Below are positions 1 through 10,180 of a stretch of 31,025 bases of DNA, piece by piece (position 1 is the stretch's first letter; each line of letters starts with the position of its first letter). Under the pieces are notes generated by a model. That model saw only the letters and a list, made by a program, of their open reading frames with translations. It ran no database searches and was not told the DNA's origin. The position numbers and the translations under genes are program-made. Source of the stretch: Thamnocephalis sphaerospora (lineage: Eukaryota > Zoopagomycota > Zoopagomycetes > Zoopagales > Sigmoideomycetaceae); assembly GCA_003614735.1 (NCBI GenBank), contig KZ992562.1, forward strand, positions 1 through 31,025. The letters are read 5' to 3'.

Positions 1-246
1 ACCCAGGTCTACCGCGTGGCAGGCGGTAATTATACCACTAAACCAACTACGCTTGCTGCAGACTTGGCAAGTAGGTCAATAGTAATTACTGCTGATATTC
101 TACCATTCATATTGTCAGCCGCTTTATTTTTTGCGTGCTTGTGTTTGCGACATGCTAGTCAGCGAACCGCTAGTCAGGCTGGGAGCATTTTACGCTCACG
201 AGTCCACCGACACTTAATAAAACGTCAGTGGGATACTCCCCAGTAA
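1..246 (+). CDS. Possible 3' end of a membrane-protein gene (partial)
   Basis: Frame 1 is open from the first base of the window to a TAA at 244-246, giving at least 81 residues. It contains one hydrophobic stretch, roughly residues 37-53 (ILPFILSAALFFACLCL), which would make a single transmembrane helix, followed by a basic tail rich in Arg, Ser and His. No family is recognised. It could be the last exon of a gene that begins to the left of the window, or a chance open frame. The absence of an upstream boundary makes the start unknowable here. Confidence 0.3.
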   Translation, partial: TQVYRVAGGNYTTKPTTLAADLASRSIVITADILPFILSAALFFACLCLRHASQRTASQAGSILRSRVHRHLIKRQWDTPQ

Positions 247-1817
247 CCAAAAAACACAGGCAAGCTCCAAATGGGAGTAGAGTATACGCAGCGATTTATT
301 CCTTTAAACGGTGTGCTGCTGACAATCCTTGCGCGTACCCGCCAATTGTCGTGCTTGGGCCCTGTATAGCGTGATTGTCGAGTGTGTTGCTAAGCCGGCG
401 CTGGGCCAGCTTGGCTCATGTACTTTGCTCCATATGAGCCAGCGCAATGCGAATTTATGCTAGGGATATTACAGTACGACTCTGCGCAGCTTAAAGGCGG
501 CAGCTATGATGCTAGCATTGCCGTGGCGTATAGCCTGTTTGCCTTGGATGGCCAAGTCTGAGCGACCGACGGTCACTTGCTTACCCGCATACATGCGATT
601 GCCCATGCGTATGTGGCTCACATTGCTTCGGTATGTGATTCCAGCTACATGCGTAGTCCGATAGCCATCTAGCTGTATTGCTTACTAGCCAACCAGCATG
701 CGATTTTGCCTTTGCGTGTCTTTGTTGTGCTACTGCACAAGCGACCACACAGTCAGGATACGTCACGCTGATGGTTGGCCCATGTGGTCTTTATTAGCTA
801 CACGAGTAGGTCATGCGTGCGCAGACAGATAGCCTTAGCGCTGAGACGACTCTCCGTCGCTGTTGGCAGGCTGCCATTGCGTATGCTGCCATGCAGGCCG
901 TGTCGCCAAATAGGAACACATCCTGTATCACTTCAAACAGCCGACTACAGCGTTTGTTTTGTGTGTCTGACAACACAAGACGTCAAGAATCAGCGACAAC
1001 GTTCTGCTGGGCTTGTCCGCCAGCACTCGCCAACCAAGCAGACCCGACATTTGCAATTAGTGCCTGATACGGTCGAGCCGTCTTGTGACCTGATTGAAGC
1101 TGGTGCGAGCACGAGGGTGCGGATATGTGCGGGCGCCTTGTGTTGAATCTAGTGTGTAACTCTTGGCAATAGCCCATATATACGTACGGCAGAGCTACTT
1201 GGTTGCTTTTCCGCCTAGGGTAGTTTGGAAATGCGGGTACGCGAGTATGGAAAGGAGAAAACAGGTCAAATATGGCGGAGAAACACGGGGTGGGTGAGTG
1301 GGCAGTCTAGGAGTAGCACTTGACTTTTGTTTCAGTAGCACATGCGTAAGACAAATCGATCATGGAGCAGTTCTCGCACCATTTGCTGGCTTATGCCGCT
1401 ACAGCGTCCATATCAGACGCAGTACTGCCGTTGCAAAATGCAGTCTACTTTGAAAACCGCGGCTGGCTATCACCTATGTCCTTTAATCGAGCAGTGCTAG
1501 ATCGCAGCCGGCATCATGCATGCCGAGGTGTAGCATGACCATGAGACGGCGGTCGACAAATTGCCCCGTCCCGAAATGGCCATGCGACGGCAAGCGGCAT
1601 GCAGGCTTTGGATGGATATTCACCCTGCTTATTTGAAACGGGTGCAAGACCGCAAACCATGTGCGGCAGCCCCTTGGGCTGTTCATTTAAGGCACTTGGC
1701 GGTTGCCGCGCGTGCGCACCGCCGCTCGCTGTAACGCCAGACCGCCTTCATCACGCTCGTTCACGCCATCCGCTACGCCTTCGCTGTAGCATACACCTAT
1801 GCCAGTCTACACAAAAC
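247..1817. other. Gene-poor stretch with coding-like scraps
   Basis: No confident gene is seen in these 1.6 kb. Two short plus-strand open frames look more protein-like than the rest. The first is 418-561 (ATG to TGA, 47 residues, containing CEFMLGILQYDSAQLKGG). The second is 1362-1538 (59 residues, containing LPLQNAVYFENRGWLSPMSF). Neither matches a family I know and no splice arrangement joins them cleanly. Longer open frames on either strand, such as 775-1146, have low-complexity Cys, Arg and His composition and look accidental. The stretch may hold the 5' untranslated region and promoter of the gene beginning at 1818, and decayed gene remnants. Confidence 0.3.
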
Positions 1818-3545
1818 ATGACTCAATCCCTCGCTAGCCTCTTCACGCGTTTGCCTTATCTTATATCGCCCGTCGTAATATTACTTCATGCTCTGCTAGC
1901 AGACGCTAGACTCACGCTCACGCTAGATGGCCGCACCATCCAGGCGCCAACTTACGATTATTTTGAAGTCGACCCACCTGCTTATGCGGTCTCGGGCGGT
2001 CTGGCACTTCCGAGGTTCGAGCCCAGTTCAGCCTGTACGCTGCGCACAGATTCGCAGGCCACCGGTCTGCGCAATGCGTCCATTGTCAGTTTCACCTGGC
2101 GCGAGGCCGCCAGCGCCGGCTGCGAGACCATCGCACATGTGAGCGTACAAGTCATGTTTGCAGGAATGACGACTAACCTTGCTTTTCAGGCTGCGGCTGC
2201 GGTGAAGACCTATGGCATTGCCATTTCCTCAGCGGGAGGCGCTGCTCCGGCGCTATTTCTTCTCATGCTTACGGACAAGCCTTCCAAGGGGCCTTCCGGA
2301 GGAGTAGACGGTCGCTACCAGGCGACACGGCTTTCCATTCCCGACGGTGCGCCGGCAGTGCTAACAGCGCTACTGCCGGCCGACAGAACGGACGCCGTCT
2401 ATCAGTTTATTGGCTCTGGCAGGATCGACGCCATTTCTGCTGTGGCATCCAAGGGTGCGTCGGATACAGCGTTCTGTGCATGATTGATATACTGATGGAG
2501 GATGCTGGCGACGTAGAAAAGGGCCCATGGAACGAGCTGTTTCTTTCTCCATTGTACCGCGGATTCACGATTACCATTATCGTCCTTGTGCGTATGCCTG
2601 CGCGTACACACACATGCCAAGCTGCTAACGCTTGCCGCACGGTGCGCGCGCTGTATTGCTCAAGAACTCGGCCTTCCTGCTCTGTAGTCTGTGGAAACTC
2701 GTGCTAGCAGTACGGGAGGGCGGGTTTGTACTGGATCGACGCAATGCCATCTACTTTGCCGGTGTGGCCTCGTGCATTCGTACGTTCTGTCGAGGGCGTT
2801 AGCGTACAGAGTCAGATTCATGATGCTAAGCAATTGCGTGCCTTTACATTCAGTGAGTCTGGTGTACCTGCCCATGCGTAAGCTACAGCTGCTGCGGATC
2901 ATCCTTTTCCAAGTAGGCGGGCTGATATCAGCCATGGCATTCTACGGATTGCTGCTACTATGGTGGGTGTATATAGCAATGGACACATTGGCGGCGCTAA
3001 TGCTACATATGTGCACATTTGCCTACCGGCTGGTTAGGGTTAGAATTCTTGAAGCGGTGCAACACGGCATTAGAGTGTGGCCGTTCTACACCATTAGCTA
3101 TGTCACGATGATACTGCAAGTTCTGGGCTTTGCTCTGATGATGTGTAGTGCAACAATCGGGCTACCGGCGCGCGCGGAAAGCTTAAACGTGATCTTGTGG
3201 CAGCTGATACCCATGGCACAGCTGATCTCTGGAGGACTCTTTTTCTACTATGCGTACAAGTTTTCGCCGGGACGCCAGCAATTCCAAGCAAGCCAAAAGA
3301 CGTGTCGCGCACTTCGGCAGCTCTCGCATATCGCCATTGCTGGACTATTCAGCTTTCTGCTGGTTGCTGTCAACAATGCTGTGACCCTGTTCTTTATACC
3401 CAACAACGGTATGATGATACTGGCGATTGGCTATCATCTCCAGGAGATCTCGCGAACCATCCGCTTTGCCGCGCTGCTTCTGCTGCTTGGTGTCAAGATT
3501 CCGGAGCGCCGCACGTCGACAGACGACCGAAAGGAGATGCTATGA
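1818..3545 (+). CDS. Secretory-pathway protein with PA-like lumenal domain and multi-TM C-terminus
   Basis: Proposed exons are 1818-2138, 2190-2454, 2517-2587, 2665-2779 and 2854-3545, giving 487 residues. Residues 1-30 form a signal peptide ending near LLADA. A lumenal part follows whose region around residues 90-125 (WREAASAGCETIAH, then AAVKTYGIAI) resembles a protease-associated fold. From about residue 200 there are six or seven hydrophobic helices, starting at ITIIVLNSAFLLCSLW. The C-terminus is short and polar. The start at 1818 is chosen over an in-frame ATG at 1599 because it places the signal peptide at the N-terminus. A further in-frame intron at 2963-3037 (75 bp, GTGGGT donor, CTAAT branch, TAG acceptor) would shorten the product to 462 residues and tighten the third helix. 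The first intron (51 bp) is also stop-free. The domain order recalls seven-transmembrane proteins with an extracellular sensing domain, but I recognise no named family; ligand and role are unknown. Confidence 0.65.
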
Positions 3546-4137
3546 TTATTGAGCAGCATCTGCGGTCTGGCTTGTCACACATCATCCAATAACGATCGTG
3601 CATTGTCGTAATACTTGTCCTTGATGAGCTACCAGGGGCGATGCACTGTGGATGTCACATATGGACCGCCGTTGTGCTAGCATCCGCGCTCGCCTACTAT
3701 GTGTTGAATCTATCTTTACAGCACACCGTAGAAGATGGCTGCTACAACACAACGGCGTGCAAAAGCATATGTTTTATTGCAAGCGCAATTGACGTCACAC
3801 AACATGCTTCCATAAGCAGAGGTGCGGCGGCTGTTGGTCGTGAACAACATGGAGGGCTGTTGTCGCCGGAGCCGAGGGGGCATCGCATATCCACAGGCTA
3901 TAAAAACGTCGCCAATATACAGGAGAAAGCACACACGAGAATGGCAGTCAAACAACAGCGATACTTGTGGCACAGTAGCGGTGGGGGGATCAACAGATGT
4001 CGCAGACGAGAGAAATGGCAGCGATAATGACAGTGTGGCCGGTACGGCCCAAACATAGCGCCACGAAAGAGATGGTGGCAAGGAAGGTAGACACAATGCA
4101 TAGGATAGAGAGAGGCCGATCATGGCACCGGTTGGCA
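3546..4137. other. Intergenic region between convergent genes
   Basis: This is the shared 3' flank of the membrane-protein gene (+) and SOG2 (-). One plus-strand open frame, 3641-4027 (128 codons), starts with a signal-anchor-like stretch (IWTAVVLASALAYYVLNL) but decays into basic low-complexity sequence. It has no recognisable domain, so I do not call it a gene. A large minus-strand open frame through 3716-4489 overlaps the last SOG2 exon in another frame and is a shadow. No RNA gene is seen. Confidence 0.4.
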
Positions 4138-7100
4138 TCAGGGCGCATTCACGTTGATGCTCGGTATCGAGTCGAGCGCGATTGCTCCGCCGCTGCCGCC
4201 GCGCGTAGGATGACCGAGCCGTGCCCCGCTGACATTCAGCTCGACCGAGGGCGATCCGTGGACGAATCCAGGTGCGTTGGCAGCGGTCGTTCGCTCTGCG
4301 GGTGTGGTGTTGCCGCGCTCCATTGGACGCGGTGACAGCTTGCTGCCGTTCACCAGTACCGCCAGCTCGCGTGTTGAGTGAATGAGCGCCTGTAGTGCTG
4401 TCATGGCCGGCTTGCCAAAAGAAAATGCCAATGAAATGTTTTTTGCAACAGAAGACATGCGCATGATGGCCTACAGGGACAGAATGCATGGATGCGTCAG
4501 TAAACGTGGCGATGCTACTTTGTCGATAACATGCTTACGCGAAGAAATTGGCCAGCATCCTCGATAAAGACACGTCGGCACGATGCATCGTCTAGAGCAC
4601 CCTGGAAAGCACTGAGCGATCGTTGCAGCCGTCGCATCAGGTCTTCGGCCTGCTGTACATGCCGCGCAAGATCTCCCATCTTGTTTGCGGCATTCTGACC
4701 GGAGCGCGGCAAGGAGCGTGTGCTCGAGCCCGATGCAGTGCTCGTCGTTGGGCTGCTTGTGCCCGCATCATCTTGAGTGAGCGATGGTGTGTAATGCTCG
4801 ACGACAGCGCGGAGTTGCTTGGTGGCCTTGTCGGCAGCGTGGATGCACGCCTCGGCAGCGCGCGATAGACGTGCATCCCGCTCACGGTCACGAGGTAGTG
4901 CAGAGAACGTGGCGCCGCCGGCGCTGGTCGAGGTGGGACTACCGGTAGCCGACGACACGGCAAGCTGGTGCGGCTTGCTCAACGGCAGAGTCGGCCGTCG
5001 GGAAAGTGCGCCGTTTGAGCTGGTGGACATGAGCGGTAGCGAGCTGGCTGCATTTGTCGCAGCACCTGATGTCGGCTTGATAGAGTCGATCACGCCGACG
5101 GAGAGTGCAAAAGCAGCGGCTGAAGCAGCAGCACTGCCTGAGACTGCTGTAAGTGTGTGCGCGCCATTGGAGCTGGACTTGCCCAGACTGGCGTTGTTAG
5201 ATGTGGTCAGTGCATTGGCAAGTCGTACACTACCGTCCGATGGCGCGGTTGCGGTGCGACGCATGTTGGTGCGCACTAGACTGCGTGCCATACCAAATGG
5301 CAGGCCACCCAGCACTGAGGCGCCCGGGGTCGTGCCAGATGCATTGCTGGTTGGTGGGCTACGCGTCAAGGATGGCATAGCCTCCGCGCAGGGCAAGCGT
5401 TCCGCCGCCAGACGGATTTCATAGCCGATACCATGCAGTGCAAGCAGCACGTGCCGCACCAGACGAATGTCGACGCCTCGCGTCAGCGCGCCAAAGTTGG
5501 CACGCACAGACTGGATCAGCTTGCGAGCTGCTGCCACGCTGGCCAGGCACACCTGCTTCAGCTCGGCTGAAACGCCCTGCTCTAGACGCTGTGGACCAGG
5601 CTGGTGGTGCAGCTGCAACACGCGGCGGTCAAAAGCCACCAAGCAGCGAACTAGCTGGTGCAGCCGGTCGTTGATGACACGCAACGAAGCATGCAGCTGT
5701 GCTGTCACCTGGGCATCCTGCTGTGCGGATGCGAGCGTGCGGAGTGTTGAATAGGCTTGCGACAGCGCAAAGAGCATACAGCGCCCAGCGTCCAACCAGC
5801 GACCAGGCTCGGTGGTCAGGTCAATGTCAGAGGTGCCTGTGATGCGCTGGAAATACGTTTCTACCGCGCGATCGCAGCTAGGTAGCCCTGTACCGCCCAG
5901 CTCGCGACCATAGAGACCGTGTGCATGGCCGTACGACGCGGCAGTGGCAGTGGAGACCGATGCGCCTTGACTGTCCACGGAACCAGCCGAGTCGTACGAG
6001 TCCGCCCGCATATGCTTGGCCAGGCCTGTGCTTGGGGCAAACAGGGCCGATTCCTGTGATGATTGGCGACCGTGCGGATAGCTCGATTGGCCGCCAGATG
6101 ACAGCAGTCCCTCACGCGAAGGCTGATGTTTAGATATGCTGGCACTGCCCATCGACGAAACAGTGTCGTTGGAAGAGTTGCGTAGGTGCGATGAGCCGGC
6201 GCTAAGCGAGCAGGTCGAGTCGTTGGACGGACGGCGAGCGTGGACCGCTGCTGCTGCGTTGGAGGCCATCAGCGAGTCGACCGAAGACCCGCGCAGATGA
6301 GCCGCGCCGGCCGCGCTTGCACGATACGCCGCGCCGAGATCGCGCGACGAATGCCGGCCCGAGCGAAAGGCAGGCGCTGCCGACACGAGCGGCGTGTCCG
6401 GATACTGGTCCGTCTCCTCGCCCAGTGATGCAGCAATAGCGGATGCCACGGCGGCGCCCTTTGCCAGCCGTGTGTCGTGGCCGTGGTTGGCACGCGAGGC
6501 GGACCGTGGCAAACGGCGTCCAGGGGTCTGGCGGCCCATCGGTCCCTCGTCCGAGACGGTTTGCGCGTCTGCACTCTGCTGATCCAAGCACGCCGATGCA
6601 ATAAAGCCTTTGAGATTGTGTGATGGATTGCGCTTGTGCTTTGGATCTTGCGGCGTCCTTGGAGACACCAGGCTGGCCATATCATCGTCGCTGCACGTCC
6701 AGACGCGGATAGTTGGTACTCGTTCACAGCACAGACTTTGCCCCTCCTTCCATTTTCCTTTGCTGGCGCTTACCTTATCTCCGAGTCGGAAGCCGTGCCA
6801 TGGGTTATACCTATGCAAGCACGCGCTTACATTAGCACATTTCCTGCTTGCAGCTTGGTAAGGCAGCGCATCATTCTTACTGCGCTGTCGGTTCATCCTG
6901 CTCGTGGTCTGCGCTGTTGCGTCATGATCACCGGCATTGGGAGGCTCATGTTCGCGCAAGTACGCCTTGAGTCGTTCCAGCCAAGCGCCACGACTGTCAG
7001 CGTCGGTGCTGGCGCCTGCACCCGATGTGCTGCTGGGCCCGATGATATCAGCCGGCGGCCATACGATCGGGTTCTGCTGCGTTTTGAGAATGCGCAGCTG

Positions 7101-7945
7101 TTTCATCTCGCCCAAATAGCACGGTAGCTCGCGAATCCGGTTTTTTGACACACTCAGAATCTGGGCGGCAGTGTGGCGCAGCACCACAAAGCATTAGTAC
7201 AGCGCGTTCACCGAGCCGGTACTCACGCCATGCGATGGCCGCCTACCTTGAGCGACATGAGATTGCCAAACTCTGCCGGCAAACGACGCAGTTTGTTCCG
7301 ACTAATGTCTAGAATTTCCAGTTGCGGCATTCTGCATAGCTACATGATCATCACCCGCCATGCCCCAGGTTGGTAGGTGTGCACCGAGACGTTGATACGA
7401 GCATATGCCATGATGGTCGTTGCCACATTGTGATGCGCACATTGATTCAGACGCAGCGCCGGGCGCAGAGGTCAGCACAGGTGTACGCGCCGAGCGTCAT
7501 GCGCCAACACTGTCGCCGCGCATGCATGGTCCGACCGGGAGCCTAAAATCGACGGCGTACCACCGCTAGCATCCATGCAAGCTGCCGCCTTTCCGCACGG
7601 CCGCGACGCTACCGCTCCCCCAGGTACGCACCACAGCCGGAAACTCGCGAAACAGATTGCCGCGCAAATTCAGATAGCGTAGATGCGACAGAGCGGCCAT
7701 TTCTGCCGGCAGCGAATGCAGCAGATTGTGGCCGAGCCCAAGCCTACGCCAAACGCAGACGCATGTGAATTAGCACAGGCCTCGCGCATGCTACGCCCGG
7801 GCACCGCTTGCAAGGCTGCCTACCGTTGTAGATTCTCCTGAAGACGAGCAACTTGAGCTGGAATCTCCGTAATGCGCTTCTGCTCCAGGTTGAGCGAGCG
7901 CGTCTCCAGCTCCTCTTCGATAAACTTGCTCACGTCGGCGCCCAT
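4138..7945 (-). CDS. SOG2: SOG2-type leucine-rich-repeat protein of the RAM signalling network
   Basis: Proposed exons in transcript order are 7945-7824, 7743-7632, 7339-7247, 7160-6881, 6810-6774, 6690-4539 and 4470-4138, giving 1042 residues. Residues about 15-150 carry five leucine-rich repeats (for example LEILDISRNKLRRLPAEF and LSVSKNRIRELPCYLGEM). A Ser/Thr/Ala-rich region with KRNPSHN follows at about 240. From about residue 488 to the end lies the SOG2 family domain, beginning AVETYFQRITGTSDID and containing RCMLFALSQAYSTLRTL. In yeast, Sog2 is an essential partner of the Cbk1-Mob2 kinase module for polarised growth and cell separation; that role is inferred here. All introns are GT-AG of 68-86 bp, except 7340-7631, which is 292 bp. 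The 37-nt exon 6774-6810 keeps the frame exactly. The start at 7945 gives MGADVSKF directly before the repeats; an extra upstream exon is not excluded. Confidence 0.88.
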
Positions 7946-8918
7946 AGTGTCAGCGGCCAAATGCGTAGCAAGGTAGTGGTCGTAGGCGTATCAAGCGGCA
8001 GCCGGTCGACGAAACAGGGGGAGACAGCGGCGACGACCTGAATGTATGCGTTCTACACAGCAAGCGCGCGATCCTGTGCTTTGTTGGCCGAGACAGCCAC
8101 GTCAGCGTATGTATGCGCACACACGGCTATCCAGCGGCCAGCCTGAGGTGGACAGGCGATAAAGACCGTGGCGCTTGCCGGTGTAGATGCGGCAATGGCG
8201 GCTGGAGCGGGAGCGAAAGAGATGATGAGCAAGGGTTGTGGACACAGGCATGCATGCGCTTTTGGAAGCAGGTGCACTGCAAGGCGTCTGGCCAAGGCAA
8301 GCGTCGCGGCAAAAGTGGAAGGTATGAGAGCGGGAAAGAAGAGACGGAGGTGTCGTGATGGTGCGTGGTGGGCGCCGACATGCGCGGATTGTGGCTACAT
8401 TCATACACGCGCCCACAATGCCGCGTGGCTTGGAAACCAGCGAGGACGGGTGCGCGTCAGCGAGGAGCGAGACACGTGCGCTGCTGCGCGTGTCTACGAG
8501 CGACGCTGAAGACGAACGAGCGCATGGAAGAAGAGGGGTGGGCAGACGCGGTTGGTACCACCTGTACGTACGCTTACCGGAATGTGAGGGGTAGAAAGGT
8601 CAGGCACGACCGGCTGTGCGTATGAACAGGACGTCAGCGAGCGTGTAGGCGGTTAGGCGGCAGGTGTCGTCAGCGTGGTTGAGCAAGCGTCACCAAGGGC
8701 AGACCGCCGCCTCCTGGGCGTCAGTGCAAAGAGGTGCGGTGAAGCGAAACAAACGAAGCAGGTAAGCTCCGGTGTGGCGCAGCGTAGCGAGCTAGCTGAG
8801 TGAAAAATGGTCGAGCTAGTGTGGCGCCGATGGTGCGTGCGTAGCAACAAGAGCGGTCAGAGGAGACAATAAGCGTGGAGGCAGCGAGCACGGCGGAAAC
8901 GTCGCCTGCTCGCCCTTC
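7946..8918. other. Intergenic region upstream of SOG2
   Basis: About 970 bp separate the SOG2 start from the stop of the next minus-strand gene. Several overlapping open frames exist on both strands because the sequence is GC-rich, but their products are rich in Arg, Cys, His and Ala, lack hydrophobic-core patterns and match nothing. I see no RNA gene. It should hold the SOG2 promoter and 5' untranslated region. Confidence 0.4.
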
Positions 8919-9338
8919 CTATATGCGCTGATACGCCGCAGGAAGCGCAACCAGGTCAATGTCGGTGCGGTGGAAGGCCGCATGAAACATCATGTACATG
9001 CAGGCAACAGGGCGAAGCGCCGTGCGATCAAACATAGATCCTGTTGCTCCGTCTTTCCGGTCAAGGCGTTTAGCGTCCGTCCAGTAGGCCTAGCGTTTCA
9101 AGCTAGACGTAAATGCCGCAGCCTCGTCGGCCCATGACGATGCAGCGTTTGACGTGCGTGTCACCGGTTGCCCGTGCGGCGCTCTCTCCAAGGCCAGCCG
9201 GACGAACAGGCCGCAACGCTTGCTAGCGTGTATGCGCCGATCGTCGTCCGATAAGCCCGGCTGCGGCTGCGGCTGCGGCTGACGTTGCGTCATAGCCGGC
9301 TGCGTCACAGCAGGCGCGGCGTTGATCACGCTTGGCAT
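8919..9338 (-). CDS. Small uncharacterised protein, two exons
   Basis: Exon 1 is 9338-9165 and exon 2 is 9089-8919, joined by a 75-bp GT-AG intron in phase 0; the product is 114 residues. Exon 1 begins MPSVINAAPAV, has a (QP)4 run encoded by a GGCTGC-type repeat, then a charged and hydrophobic stretch (FVRLALERAPHGQP). Exon 2 continues AYWTDAKRLDRKDGATGSMF and ends ALPAAYQRI. Exon 2 is open and protein-like, and an in-frame TAG sits exactly at its AG acceptor, which supports the splice. The donor (GTGACA) is weak. I recognise no family. The compact C-terminal half, rich in aromatic residues and Met, suggests a small folded domain. It lies head-to-tail upstream of SOG2, about 970 bp away. Confidence 0.45.
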
Positions 9339-10180
9339 GGCCAGCCGAAAGCCAAGCAGACCAGACGGCGCTACATGGCGGCTGCGACCTCGTCAAGCAC
9401 ACCTGTCTAGGATGCTAAACGTTACGGCGCAGGCAGGTCCTCTCTTCGGCTACAGTGTACTGTTTACATCGCCATAAAAGGCACCGGAGCGGCGCACGTG
9501 CACGCACTGCTGCCATGGCATTGCGAACGCCGTGTACGCCATGAAGGCGCATGTCGCTGCCCCCGGCATTACACATCGACGGTGCACGGCTGCACAAGGC
9601 TGTCTGACCCGCACGGACCGAGCGTTGCGGTCTGGAAAAACGTAGATCAAGCAGGCACGTGGGTCGCATACACTGTCCAGCGGCTCAGCGGATGATCCTA
9701 GACGGTGAAGGCCTGCCGCCTGTCAGTTTGGCTCGCCCATCCGCTGGCTTATCGCTTGCGCTGGCTTCGCTCCGCCCAGAGACTTGTTCGCCGATAGACA
9801 ACTTTTGGGGCGTGCATGGTCAGCAGGTCGCTTTACCTCTTGACTCGTTCTCACCCATCGCTGCCACTGTGGTTTGACCCGTTGCTTTACGGCTGCTGCT
9901 GCTGCTGCTGCTGCTTATTCCCTATCACACCTGCACCACTCGTTCATTCGCTCGCTCTGCACGTCAGTAGGGCGGCTGCAGTGGGTCCGCCTGTTTGGTA
10001 ACCAGCTGCTCGCTATTTAGCCGTTTCCGCCTTCTTTGTCAACGCTGCTTTCACTCGCCCTGACCACTGCTTCTTTCTCTTTTTTGCCATAGTAAACGCA
10101 TTGGCTCACCAGCGCCTGCGCAGTCCGCATTCCACTTCTCTTTACACTACATCTTCGTTGACATTCATTCCGCCACACCG
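9339..10180. other. Divergent intergenic region with a (GCT)8 run
   Basis: This 842-bp stretch separates a minus-strand gene (start 9338) from CHM7 (start 10181), so it should contain two promoters. A perfect (GCT)8 trinucleotide run lies at 9892-9915. From about 9900 to 10150 the plus strand is pyrimidine-rich, as is common just upstream of transcription starts in fungi. Open frames here are short and without recognisable content. Confidence 0.4.
9892..9915. repeat. (GCT)8 trinucleotide microsatellite
   Basis: Eight perfect GCT units sit about 265 bp upstream of the CHM7 start codon. No gene model covers it, so it is probably in the promoter or 5' untranslated region. Confidence 0.85.

Noticed and set aside
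3034-3045. TTAGGG-like telomeric sequence
   Set aside because: Fewer than two units occur and they fall at a likely splice acceptor within a gene.
3641-4027. 128-codon plus-strand open frame with signal-anchor-like start
   Set aside because: Only the first 26 residues look natural; the rest is basic and low in hydrophobic core, and the region is the 3' flank of two convergent genes.
4819-5754. Plus-strand open frames of 201 and 95 codons
   Set aside because: They are antisense to the large SOG2 exon and have no independent features.
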